Below, piece by piece: positions 26,466 through 35,223 of a stretch of DNA of 64,000 bases (positions within the stretch are counted from its first letter, which is position 1; the number at the start of each line of letters is the position of its first letter). Source of the DNA: PALSA-1004 sp963829085 (GTDB taxonomy: Bacteria > Pseudomonadota > Gammaproteobacteria > Burkholderiales > SG8-41); NCBI GenBank assembly GCA_963829085.1, contig CAWHHJ010000004.1, positions 62,001 through 126,000 on the forward strand, given 5' to 3'. A model generated the notes under the pieces. It searched no databases. It saw only the letters and a list, made by a program, of their open reading frames with translations, and was not told the DNA's origin. The position numbers were made by a program, and so were the translations under genes.

Positions 26466-28103
26466 TCACGCACGTGCTGCTGCCAGCAGCAGGTCGGCGC
26501 CCTTCTCACCGATTGCGATGGACGGAATATTGGTGTTCGATGCGGGAATCGTCGGGCATATCGCCGAGTCGATGACGCGCAAATTCGCGATCCCATGCAC
26601 GCGCAGCTCCGGATCCACGACTGCCGCGGGGTCGACACCCATTTTGCAGGTGCCCACCATATGCCAGCTCGTTTGTATCGTGGCTTTCATGTAGTCGAGC
26701 AACGCCCCGTCGTCCTGCGCTTCCGGCCCGGGACGTGTCTCGCGCACCATCAGCGGTTTCAGTGCGGGCATCTGCGCGACTTTGCGCGCGACGCGTATGC
26801 CATCAAGAAACAACTGGGCGTCGGCTTCATGCGAAAGGTAGCGCGGATCCATGCTCGCCTGCTGCAGCGGATCCTGCGATCTGATGTGCAGCGTTCCTAT
26901 GGAGCGCGGTTGGAGTACTGTGACACCGAATGTAAAACCAGGAAAGATGTCCATGCCATAGCCGGGCGTGCGCGCGTAGCGATCTTTTCCCGAGAGGGGC
27001 AAAAGCCGCAGCACAAGGTCGGGTTGCTTGGCAGCGGGGTCGCTGCGGAAATTCATCTGCGCGGTCGCTGAGCAGATCGTGAGCAACCCCTGACGCTTCG
27101 TGATGAATCGCAGTCCTTCTTTCAACTTGAGCCATGGACTGCGCAGCACGTCGTTGATCGTAATCGGCTGCGAGCACTCGAATGTGAGCCGCGTGTTCGG
27201 ATGATCGCGCAGGTTCTCGCCGACACCGGGCAGATGGTGAACGACACTCACGCCGTGTTGTTGCAGTATCTCGCTATTGCCAATGCCCGACAGTTCGAGC
27301 AATTGCGGCGACGCCAACGGGCCGGCTGAGAGTATCACTTCTCTGCGTGCTGTCACGCGAGTCGTTACAGCGCCGGCGCGGAACTCGACGCCGCTCGCGC
27401 GCTTTTGAACCATCGTGACGCGGGTCACCGTTGCGTTCGGCAGAACCGTCAGGTTCGGGCGCTTGAGCGCCGGTCGCAAATAGCCGACCGCGGAGCTGTT
27501 GCGCAAACCTCTGCGCGTCGAATACTGCAGATAAAACGCGCCTTCGTAACTGCCATCGTTGTAGTCTGTCAGCCGCTTGTAACCCGCTTCGGCGCACGCG
27601 CCGAGAAAAGCGTCCGATAATGGATCAAATCTATCGAGACTGGTGCAGTGAATCGGACCGCCGCGGCCGCGCACCGCGGGATCACCCTGCGGAAAATGCT
27701 CGAGGCGCTTGAATATCGGCAACAGATCCGCGTAGCCCCAGCCTTTGCAGCCCTTGTCGGCCCATGAATCGTATTCAGCCGGATCGCCGCGTACGAACAG
27801 GTTTCCGTTCACCGAACTCGAGCCGCCGATGACTCGGCCGCGCACCCACTTCTGCTTCTGACCGTTGAGGTGCATCTGCGGCTCCGTCATGTACGGCCAT
27901 GTCACGCGTTCGTCATTGAGTATGTTCGCAACCATAAGCGGAATATGGATGTTCAGGTTGTTGTCGCGTCCTCCTGCTTCGAGCAACAGTACGCTATACC
28001 GCCCATCGGCGGTGAGCCGGTTCGCCACGGCGCAGCCGGCCGAGCCGGATCCGACCACGATGAAATCAAACTCTGCGTTATCAGGGACCGACGACACGTA
28101 CAT
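26466..28103 (-). CDS. GMC-family FAD-dependent oxidoreductase (choline/alcohol dehydrogenase-like)
   Basis: A 545-residue GMC flavoprotein. The FAD-binding V-V-G-S-G-S-A-G-C lies near residue 18, with the ADP-ribose end L-L-E-A-G-G. G-R-V-I-G-G-S-S-S-V-N-G is the GMC signature 1, S-A-G-P-L-A-S-P-Q is signature 2, and the catalytic histidine is in S-W-H-M-V-G-T-C-K-M-G. It oxidises an alcohol to an aldehyde; the acceptor and substrate are unknown. The ATG at 28103 follows GGAGGAA. It heads the leftward unit GMC-TctC-enolase-ModA-like and is divergent from another TctC gene. Confidence 0.93.
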   Translation of the reverse strand: MYVSSVPDNAEFDFIVVGSGSAGCAVANRLTADGRYSVLLLEAGGRDNNLNIHIPLMVANILNDERVTWPYMTEPQMHLNGQKQKWVRGRVIGGSSSVNGNLFVRGDPAEYDSWADKGCKGWGYADLLPIFKRLEHFPQGDPAVRGRGGPIHCTSLDRFDPLSDAFLGACAEAGYKRLTDYNDGSYEGAFYLQYSTRRGLRNSSAVGYLRPALKRPNLTVLPNATVTRVTMVQKRASGVEFRAGAVTTRVTARREVILSAGPLASPQLLELSGIGNSEILQQHGVSVVHHLPGVGENLRDHPNTRLTFECSQPITINDVLRSPWLKLKEGLRFITKRQGLLTICSATAQMNFRSDPAAKQPDLVLRLLPLSGKDRYARTPGYGMDIFPGFTFGVTVLQPRSIGTLHIRSQDPLQQASMDPRYLSHEADAQLFLDGIRVARKVAQMPALKPLMVRETRPGPEAQDDGALLDYMKATIQTSWHMVGTCKMGVDPAAVVDPELRVHGIANLRVIDSAICPTIPASNTNIPSIAIGEKGADLLLAAARA

Positions 28104-28246
28104 GCGCGCATTCCTCCAACTCGCCTGATTGCGTTTGCGGCCGACGCTACAGCCGCCGCTCGTTGTGCTTTTAAGATATTCTACCGGACCGCTTGCCGTA
28201 TACAGCATGCAAATGCAATGCGACGCTGCGGTGGATACACTGACTG

Positions 28247-29245
28247 TTGATCAGGAGACGCATCACGAAGTCATCGCCGCTCTATTTTGCAGCCCTCGTG
28301 CAATCGTTACTGCCTGGATACTGCTGCGCAGCCGAATCGGCGGATGCTTATCCGACCAAGCCGATAAGATTCGTCGTCACATTTGCGCCCGGCGGCGGTA
28401 CCGACATATTCGCACGTGCTATTGCGGCCAAGTTTACGGAGAAATGGGGCCAGTCCGTGATCGTCGACAATCGCGCCGGCGGTAACGGCAACATCGGCAC
28501 CGACATGGTGGCCAAAGCGCCGCCCGACGGTTACACGATCCTGCTGACGACCAATGCGACGATTGTCATCAATCCGCATTTGAGCCGGTTGCCGTACGAT
28601 CCCGTGACGGATCTTGCGCCGATCAGTCAGGTTGCAACGCTGCCGTTCGTATTGCTCGTGCATCCGACTCTGCCTGTGAAATCCACTGCGGAATTAATAG
28701 CGCTCGCCAAGGCCAAACCAGGCCAGCTCAACTATGGTTCCTCGGGTGGTGGCGGCGGCGCGCATCTCTCGGGCGAGATGATGAAGACGATGGCGAGAAT
28801 CGATATGACGCATGTGCCTTATAAAGGCGCGGCACCTGCGCTCGTAGCGCTGCTGGGCGGCGAGGTTCAGCTCATGTTTGTGAGCATACTGACGGCAACA
28901 CCGTTAATTGAATCAAACAAAGTGCGGGCCATTGCGGTCAGCAGCAGGCAGCGCTCTACGGCATTGCCGAATGTCCCCGCGGTCGCCGAGACATCCGGCC
29001 TTGCGAAATTCGAGACGGATCTCTGGTACGGGATGCTCGCGCCGGCGCACACGCCGCCGAAAATTATTAATCAACTTTACGCAGAGACACATCGTTTGCT
29101 CAATGTCCCCGAGTTCAGGAACCGCTTTGAACCCACGGGCACGGCGATGGTCGGCAGCACGCCCGCGGAGTTCGCAAAAACAATCAAGGAAGATCTCGCC
29201 AAGTGGGCGGTGGTTATCAAAGCATCCGGCGCAAAGATCGAATGA
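28247..29245 (+). CDS. TctC/Bug-family binding protein
   Basis: About 332 residues with T-F-A-P-G-G-G-T-D, D-N-R-A-G-G-N-G, K-A-P-P-D-G-Y-T and V-P-Y-K-G-A-A. The start is uncertain: a TTG at 28247 lies ahead of AGGAG (28253-28257), and the codon in the right place after that site is ATC at 28262, which may be an ATG read wrongly or a rare ATC start. The signal region (L-L-P-G-Y-C-C-A-A-E) contains two cysteines but no clear lipobox. It precedes the ThDP decarboxylase pair and PrpD on the same strand. Confidence 0.9.
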   Translation: MIRRRITKSSPLYFAALVQSLLPGYCCAAESADAYPTKPIRFVVTFAPGGGTDIFARAIAAKFTEKWGQSVIVDNRAGGNGNIGTDMVAKAPPDGYTILLTTNATIVINPHLSRLPYDPVTDLAPISQVATLPFVLLVHPTLPVKSTAELIALAKAKPGQLNYGSSGGGGGAHLSGEMMKTMARIDMTHVPYKGAAPALVALLGGEVQLMFVSILTATPLIESNKVRAIAVSSRQRSTALPNVPAVAETSGLAKFETDLWYGMLAPAHTPPKIINQLYAETHRLLNVPEFRNRFEPTGTAMVGSTPAEFAKTIKEDLAKWAVVIKASGAKIE

Positions 29246-29311
29246 CCAACAAAAAGTAAAAGCAGCGCCTGCGCTACAATCACATCAGCACACTCTCAGC
29301 TGGAGAAAATC

Positions 29312-29842
29312 GTGAAAGCAGAATCCAAATCGGTGACGTGGGCGGATGACATCTACCGCGCGCTGCTGCAAGTCGGCATCCGTCAGATTGCATACGTCCC
29401 GGACGCCGGACACACGCACCTGATTCAGCAATGTCATGCGAATAATCAGATGAAAACCGTTTCTCTCACTACCGAGGAGGAAGGCGTTGCAATGCTTGCC
29501 GGCGCCTGGCTCGGCGGCGATCGCGGCGCGCTGTTGATGCAGTCGTCGGGGGCGGGCAATTGCATCAACATGCTCAGTATTATTCAGGAGTGCCGCTTCC
29601 CGCTGTTGATGCTGATAACGATGCGCGGCGAGTGGGGCGAGTTCAATCCATGGCAACTGGCCATGGGACAAAGCACACGGCGCGTTCTTGAAGACATCGG
29701 CATCGTCGCACAGCATGTCGACGATGCCACCCGCGTCGGGGAGAACGTTTTTGCCGCAGGACAGATGGCATTTAGCGCGAACAGAGCGGTGGCCGTGTTG
29801 ATCGGGCAGCGCGTGGTCGGCTTCAAAGACTGGAGCAAATGA
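29312..29842 (+). CDS. ThDP-dependent decarboxylase, alpha (PYR-domain) subunit, ComD-like
   Basis: A 176-residue stand-alone pyrimidine-binding half of a thiamine-diphosphate enzyme, like sulfopyruvate or phosphonopyruvate decarboxylase alpha subunits. The catalytic glutamate lies in T-T-E-E-E-G-V-A-M; G-A-L-L-M-Q-S-S-G-A-G-N is the following loop. The GTG start follows TGGAGA. Its end overlaps the beta gene by 4 nt (ATGA), so the two subunits are made together. The substrate is probably a 2-oxo acid with a second acidic group; sulfonate, phosphonate or carboxylate cannot be told apart. Confidence 0.87.
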   Translation: MKAESKSVTWADDIYRALLQVGIRQIAYVPDAGHTHLIQQCHANNQMKTVSLTTEEEGVAMLAGAWLGGDRGALLMQSSGAGNCINMLSIIQECRFPLLMLITMRGEWGEFNPWQLAMGQSTRRVLEDIGIVAQHVDDATRVGENVFAAGQMAFSANRAVAVLIGQRVVGFKDWSK

Positions 29843-30444
29843 TGAGCGCGCAAAAAGCACAGCCGACGCTCGACCGGCGCGAAGTCGTAAAAGCGATACT
29901 CGACCGCCGGGGCGATGCATTGGTCGTCACCGGACTCGGCTCGTCATCCTATGACGCCGGCGCAGTTGCGGACGACGCGCGCACGTTCTACCTGTGGGGT
30001 GGCATGGGTGGTGCCGCGATGATTGGACTCGGACTTGCGCTTGCGCAGCCGGCCCGCCGTGTCATCGTGATAACGGGTGACGGTGAGATGCTGATGGGAC
30101 TCGGCTCGCTTGCGACCATAGGCGCGGAGCGTCCCGCCAATCTCTCGATCGTTGTTATCGACAACGAGCTTTACAGCGAGACGGGCATGCAGCCAACGCA
30201 TACGAGCCGTGGCGTCGATCTCGCCGGTATGGCAAAGGCGGCGTGCTTCGCGACCGCACTCACTGTGAATACATCGCAGGAACTGTCCGCCGCTATTGAC
30301 GCTATCTATGAGACGAACGGCGCAGTATTCGTCGCTGTAAAAGTTGATGCTGCGCGGTACCCCATGCAGTTGCGCCTACGCGATGGCACGCACATCAAAA
30401 ACCGCTTCCGTGAAGCAGTGCTGGGCAGCAAGGCATTCGATTAA
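29839..30444 (+). CDS. ThDP-dependent decarboxylase, beta (PP-domain) subunit, ComE-like
   Basis: A 201-residue diphosphate-binding half. The ThDP motif G-D-G-E-M-L-M-G-L-G runs to V-I-D-N-E-L-Y about 28 residues on, with Y-S-E-T-G-M-Q after it, as in ComE/phosphonopyruvate decarboxylase. G-G-M-G-G-A-A precedes it. It completes the active site with the alpha subunit from the overlapping upstream gene. An ATG at 29842 is an equally good start. PrpD follows 23 nt later. Confidence 0.88.
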   Translation: MMSAQKAQPTLDRREVVKAILDRRGDALVVTGLGSSSYDAGAVADDARTFYLWGGMGGAAMIGLGLALAQPARRVIVITGDGEMLMGLGSLATIGAERPANLSIVVIDNELYSETGMQPTHTSRGVDLAGMAKAACFATALTVNTSQELSAAIDAIYETNGAVFVAVKVDAARYPMQLRLRDGTHIKNRFREAVLGSKAFD

Positions 30445-30467
30445 CGGACGTAGCGCCCGCAATTCAT

Positions 30468-31887
30468 ATGGACAGTCAGCAAAGTTCCGAAGCAGCGCTT
30501 GCAGGCGCCGCTCCGCTGCCGTCCCGCGAGCTGCTGTCGTTTCTACACGGCCTTGCGGCAAATTCATTGCCCCCGCCGGTGATGGAGCAGGCCAAATGGT
30601 GCCTCCTTGATTCGCTGGGATGCGGGCTGTTCGGTTCGCAGCAACCTTGGGGTCGATTGATCGCGGCTGAGATGGTGACGGAAGCGGCGCAGGGCCGCAG
30701 CACGCTGTTCGGTCATGCACGCACCCTGGCCGCACCCGGCGCCGCTCTATGCAACGGCACTTCAAGTCACGGCTTCGAGCTCGACGATCTGCTCGACGAA
30801 TCCATTGTCCATCCCGGTGCGATTGTGGTGCCGGCAGCGCTAGCTACTGCAGAAGCGGTCGATGCATCCGGACTGAGTCTGTTGCGGGGCATCGTGGCCG
30901 GCTATGAAGTGATGGACCGGATTGGTCTTGCCTGCGGGATGGAACCCGCGCATCGGGGCTTTCATAAGACATCGCTCGCCGGGCCGGTCGGTGCAGCGGT
31001 GGCGGCTGCGGTAGTCATGAAGCTGACGCTTGCGCAACTCGGATCCGCTGTCGGCCTTGCCTGCTCGAGCGCCTCGGGCATCAAGAGCTTCGCGGCGGGC
31101 CAGCGGCGGCGGCATGATGAAACGCATGCATTGCGGGCGTGCGGCAGAAGCGGGCGTCCGCATGGCACAGCTCGCAGCGCGCGGCTTCACCGGGCCGCCC
31201 ACGGCCATCGACGGACGGTTCGGCATGCTTGAAGTATTCGGCGGCAAAACGGCCCGCCCCGAGTTGCTCACGAAGCGGCTCGGAGAACACTGGGCGATCG
31301 AGCACGTATACGTGAAAGTATTCCCCTGCTGCAGCTGGATACAGGCGAGCGTGCAGCAATTGGTGGCGTTGCGCGGTAACCAGCCTTTGCAGCCGCACGC
31401 CATCAAGCACGTTCGCATTGCAACGAACTCGTATGCGAAGCGCATCAATGGAGAGACGCTGCCGGTCGACACGATGGGCGCACAATACAGCCTGCCCTAT
31501 TGTGCAGCGCTCGCATTGACTGCAGACCCTTCCGATCCGGCTATGTACGCGGACGCTGCAATCAACGAGCCGTCGCGACGTAAGCTGGCCGCAAGCATTG
31601 AGGTCGCGATTGACGCAGAAATGGAAGCCGCGTATCCACAGCACTATGGCGCACGAGTGCAATTGGACCTGGCAAGCGGTGAGCGACGAGAAAGCGTAGT
31701 GTTGGATCCGCACGGCATGCCTGCGGATCCCTGTACTGAAATCGAGCGCATAGCAAAATTTCGCCGGCTGGCCACAGCAGTGCTGTCGGCCAAGGCGTGC
31801 GACGATGTCATTGACGTGATTCGTGGTGTCGACAAACTGGGCTCAGTGCTCGAACTGTCGTCGCTTCTGCGCACGGGCATCGTCTAG
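30468..31887 (+). CDS. MmgE/PrpD family protein (one frameshift)
   Basis: About 472 residues if repaired, the usual size for 2-methylcitrate-dehydratase-like proteins. Hallmarks are D-S-L-G-C-G-L-F-G, G-T-S-S-H-G-F-E-L-D-D with an active-site D-D, H-P-G-A-I-V-V-P-A and F-K/F-H-K-T-S. The frame changes near 31100; corrected it reads S-G-G-G-M-M-K-R-M-H. Later parts include V-K-V-F-P-C-C-S-W. Family members dehydrate or isomerise tricarboxylates and itaconate-type acids, which fits a cluster with a binding protein for such acids. Confidence 0.88.
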
Positions 31888-31965
31888 TGAGACGAACACC
31901 GGCCAATCCTCCGGATCCGGGCTTCAGACATGAGCGCCGTTACGGAGCTGCATCCGAATCGTGAT

Positions 31966-32070
31966 GCTCAGTTCTGAGTTGGAATCCGGCATCGGATTCC
32001 CCGATTCCGGAACGCCGAATTTGGAACGCCCGATCTCAATTCCGAGTTCTGGATCCTGATCTCGAGTTCT
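31966..32070. repeat. Intergenic cluster of short repeats and a perfect hairpin
   Basis: Between the convergent PrpD and TctC genes, GGAATCCG (31981-31988) pairs perfectly with CGGATTCC (31993-32000) around GCAT. AGTTCTG occurs three times (from 31970, 32045 and 32064), GGAACGCC twice, and GATTC/GAATC words several times. No T-run follows on either strand, but the hairpin may still end both transcripts with Rho or protect mRNA ends. Confidence 0.45.
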
Positions 32071-32077
32071 GCGGTTT

Positions 32078-33046
32078 TCACTCCGGCTTGATGCCCGCAG
32101 ACTTGACGACTTTCTCCCAGCGAGGCAATTCTTCGCGAATGAATTTGGCGAATTCCGCCGGGGTGTCGCCGACCGGCTCGAAGCCCTGGCTCAGCATTTT
32201 TTCTTTCACGTCCGCAGCGCGCATAACAATGCCGATCTGTTTGGCCAGCAGCGCTATCGTGGTTTTTGGTACGCCAACCGGCAGGAGGAGTCCATACCAC
32301 GAAGCCGCGTAATAACCCGGCAGCCCGGCCTCATCGATAGTCGGCACATTCGGCAGCGCACTGCTGCGCCGTGAAATCGAAACGCCGATGGGCTTCATTT
32401 TGCCGGCGGTGATCTGAGGCAGCGCCGTGGGAATTGAGGTGAACAGCGACTGCACTTCGCCGGTGACAAGTCCGAGCACGGAGGGCGCGCCGCCCTTATA
32501 GGGCACGTGGACCATACTAATGCCGGCCATCGATTGAAACAGTTCCATCGCCAGATGCGTGACGTTGCCCAGGCCTCCGGAGCCATAAGTCAATTCGTTA
32601 GGTTTGCTCTTGGCCCTCGCGATCAGGCCCTTTACGTCATTGATTCCAAGTCCCGGATTAACGACGAGCACGGACGGGCCGAGCGCTATCAAGCTGAGCG
32701 GTGTGAAGTCCTTGCGTATGTCAAAAGGCAGCTTGGCGTACAGACTCGGAATAGCGATCGTCGAATTCGCCATGAGAATCGTATAGCCGTCGGCGTTCGA
32801 CTTGGCGACGATATCAGCTGCAAGATTTCCTGCTGCGCCCGGCCGGTTATCGACGATGAACGATGCGTCGAACGATTCGGTCAACTTCTGCGTGAGCACG
32901 CGCGCCGCGATATCCGTGCCGCCCCCGGCTTGAAATCCCACTACAACACGCACCGTTTTCGTCGGGTAATCGCGGGCGTCGCCTGCGGCAATACCGAAAC
33001 TGACGACGGTTGAACCGAAGACGAAAAGAGCCGCACGTGTTTTCAT
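32078..33046 (-). CDS. TctC/Bug-family binding protein
   Basis: A 322-residue periplasmic protein. The ATG at 33046 gives M-K-T-R-A-A-L-F-V-F and a signal peptide ending G-I-A-A-G-D-A-R. Loops are G-F-Q-A-G-G-G-T-D, D-N-R-P-G-A-A-G, S-N-A-D-G-Y-T and V-P-Y-K-G-G-A. A much longer upstream frame has no ribosome site and unlikely composition. It is divergent from the TauD-like dioxygenase, so the two may share a control region around 33047-33208. Confidence 0.92.
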   Translation of the reverse strand: MKTRAALFVFGSTVVSFGIAAGDARDYPTKTVRVVVGFQAGGGTDIAARVLTQKLTESFDASFIVDNRPGAAGNLAADIVAKSNADGYTILMANSTIAIPSLYAKLPFDIRKDFTPLSLIALGPSVLVVNPGLGINDVKGLIARAKSKPNELTYGSGGLGNVTHLAMELFQSMAGISMVHVPYKGGAPSVLGLVTGEVQSLFTSIPTALPQITAGKMKPIGVSISRRSSALPNVPTIDEAGLPGYYAASWYGLLLPVGVPKTTIALLAKQIGIVMRAADVKEKMLSQGFEPVGDTPAEFAKFIREELPRWEKVVKSAGIKPE

Positions 33047-33161
33047 ACAATCGCTATGCTGTTGAGGAGTGTTGCCAAGACTAGCAGAGCGTCTGCCGGT
33101 CTCCAACCGCGGCGCTGCATGCGTGGCAGCGCGCGGTGCGGCGGCAGCACCCTTAATGTAT

Positions 33162-33169
33162 GTATATAC
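33162..33169. promoter_or_regulatory. Palindrome GTATATAC in the TctC-dioxygenase divergent promoter
   Basis: An A+T-rich stretch, TGTATGTATATACTAA, stands out in a G+C-rich gap. It contains the perfect palindrome GTATATAC and a TATACT hexamer (33165-33170) like a -10 box for the rightward gene. The form resembles GntR-type operators, which often control such pairs, but no regulator gene is in the window. Confidence 0.35.
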
Positions 33170-33208
33170 TAAGCTGCAGGCTTGCAACCATATGGCGGAA
33201 CAAACTCG

Positions 33209-34177
33209 ATGATGTCGACTTCCCAAGCGCAATCAGCCATGACTGCTCAAAGGGCCGCGGTGCTCCCGTTCGACGCGGCGCTCGGCGCGGAGATCCGTGG
33301 TGTGGACTTGAAACATCTGGACGACGAAACCTTCGCATCGATACACGCGGCGTGGCTGCAGAACATACTCGTGGTTTTTCGCGGTCAGACGCTGGCCCCT
33401 CAGCACCTCGTAAATCTTGTCAGGCGTTTCGGCACGCCGGTTACTTCGTCGAATCTGCACCAGCGCAATCTGGGTGAGCGCACCGCGAATCAGCTGCTGA
33501 ATCTGCCGCCCGAAGTAACGGTCGTCACGAATTTAAAAGAGAACGGGAAACCGATCGGCATACTCGGCGATGGAGAAATCGTGTGGCATTCCGATTTTTC
33601 TTTTGCGGAAAGACCAACTGCTGCCCGCATGCTGCTTGCAATAGAAATTCCCGCTGCCGAGCGCGGCGGCAATACATACTTTGTGAATGGCTATGCGGCT
33701 TTCGACAGTCTTTCTGCGGATCTGAAGCAACGCATATGCGGAAAAACGATCAAGCAGGGCAACATCGTAGACACTGCGATGAAACTGCGCCCGGGCGCTT
33801 CACTTCAGGACGATATCCGGCAGACACCCGGACCGAGCCATCCGATTATCTCAACGCATCCCGAGACCGGTTGCAGCTCGTTGTTTCTCGGGCGCCGGCA
33901 CGCTGCGTACGTGAATGGCTGTTCTCTGGAGGAATCGGAAGCATTACTCGACGAGTTATGGGCGCACGCGACACAAGACCGTTTTTGTTATGAGCACCGT
34001 TGGGCGGTCGGCGATGTCGTCATCTGGGACAATCGTTGCACGGTTCACCGCAGGGGCGCCTTTGATTCGGACAGCCGGCGCGTCCTCTATGCGGCTCAGG
34101 TGGAAGGACACCGGCCATTTGAAGCGCCTGATGCGCTAAGCCGCGCGGCGCACTCGAGATTCCAACTGCATCGTTAG
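33209..34177 (+). CDS. TauD/TfdA-family Fe(II)/2-oxoglutarate dioxygenase
   Basis: A 322-residue dioxygenase. The iron facial triad is His127-x-Asp129 (V-W-H-S-D-F) and His280 (C-T-V-H-R-R), with Arg290/291 for 2-oxoglutarate. G-A-E-I-R-G-V-D near residue 26 is typical of the N-terminus. It would hydroxylate or cleave a sulfonate, aryloxy acid or similar substrate; specificity is not readable. The ATG at 33209 is followed by a second in-frame ATG at 33212, and one at 33239 is also possible. It is divergent from a TctC gene that may deliver its substrate. Confidence 0.92.
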   Translation: MMSTSQAQSAMTAQRAAVLPFDAALGAEIRGVDLKHLDDETFASIHAAWLQNILVVFRGQTLAPQHLVNLVRRFGTPVTSSNLHQRNLGERTANQLLNLPPEVTVVTNLKENGKPIGILGDGEIVWHSDFSFAERPTAARMLLAIEIPAAERGGNTYFVNGYAAFDSLSADLKQRICGKTIKQGNIVDTAMKLRPGASLQDDIRQTPGPSHPIISTHPETGCSSLFLGRRHAAYVNGCSLEESEALLDELWAHATQDRFCYEHRWAVGDVVIWDNRCTVHRRGAFDSDSRRVLYAAQVEGHRPFEAPDALSRAAHSRFQLHR

Positions 34178-34415
34178 CAAGCCGCGGCTTCGTGGCGCAG
34201 GGATGCATTCATCGCATGTCGCGCAGGCCCTTCGGCGTCGACTGCACCTAATGAAACTTCCCGCGGGCTACGCTGCCACACGTGTGCGTTGATTCGCTAA
34301 GCTGCGCGACTATTGAGCAGGGCGCTCGTCCGCAGTCGCAGTCTGCATCTTACGATGACCATACGGCAGAGCCGCTTCGTGAACGCACCTGACGTAACAG
34401 AGGAGAGACCGTCTT

Positions 34416-35189
34416 ATGCGTTATCTAATTGCCGCAATAGTTGCGTTGTTCGGATTGATTTCGTACTACACGACGACCAGTAATAACCCGGTCACCGGCG
34501 AGAAGCAGCACGTCCGATTAACAGCTGAACAGGAAGTGGCGCTCGGGCGCCAGCTTGCACCGCAGATGGCGGCGCAGTTCGGCGGTGTCTCCACAGATAA
34601 AGCCGCGAGCGACGATGTCAGTAAAGTCGGCGCAAGCGTGGTGGCTCAGTCACGCGCGCGGACTACTCCCTATCAATTCCGTTTCAACCTGCTCGCAGAC
34701 CGCAATACAGTCAATGCTTTCGCTTTACCGGGCGGTCAGATCTTCATAACCGAAGCGCTCTTGAGCCGGTTAAAGAACGCGGATGAGCTGGCCGCGGTAC
34801 TCGGACATGAAGTCGGACATGTGCTCGCCCGTCATTCGGCCGAGCATCTCGCCAAGGAGCAACTCACGCAGTCCATGGTAGGCGCGGTCGTAATCGGCAG
34901 CGGCGGCGGCTATAACACCGCGCAGCTTGCGCAGCTTGCCGGCAGCATGATCAACATGAAGCACGGTCGCGACGACGAGCTGGAGGCTGACTCGCTCGGA
35001 CTGCGTCTCATGCAGGAAGCGCAATTCGATCCGCGCGCAATGATAGGCGTCATGCAAACGCTTGAGCGGGCCTCGGGCGGCAGCCGCCAGCCGGAATTCG
35101 CGAGCACGCATCCGAATCCGGGTAACCGGATTGCGCAAATCAAAGCGGAGTTGGCGAAGATGCAGGGCACACAAGCACCGGTACGTTGA
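34416..35189 (+). CDS. M48-family zinc metallopeptidase
   Basis: A 257-residue peptidase. The N-terminus is a hydrophobic segment (about residues 3-18) serving as signal or anchor, so the catalytic part faces the periplasm. The zinc site is H131-E-V-G-H135, with the third ligand in D-E-L-E-A-D near 187-192. F-A-L-P-G-G-Q-I-F comes before it, and H-P-N-P-G-N-R near the C-terminus is also a family feature. Relatives (LoiP/BepA/YcaL) take part in outer-membrane protein quality control. A GAGGAGAG ribosome site lies before the ATG. It stands alone between a dioxygenase and convergent MarC. Confidence 0.93.
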   Translation: MRYLIAAIVALFGLISYYTTTSNNPVTGEKQHVRLTAEQEVALGRQLAPQMAAQFGGVSTDKAASDDVSKVGASVVAQSRARTTPYQFRFNLLADRNTVNAFALPGGQIFITEALLSRLKNADELAAVLGHEVGHVLARHSAEHLAKEQLTQSMVGAVVIGSGGGYNTAQLAQLAGSMINMKHGRDDELEADSLGLRLMQEAQFDPRAMIGVMQTLERASGGSRQPEFASTHPNPGNRIAQIKAELAKMQGTQAPVR

Positions 35190-35223
35190 TCACTTGCAGT
35201 CGGCACCAACATTCAGCTCGAGG

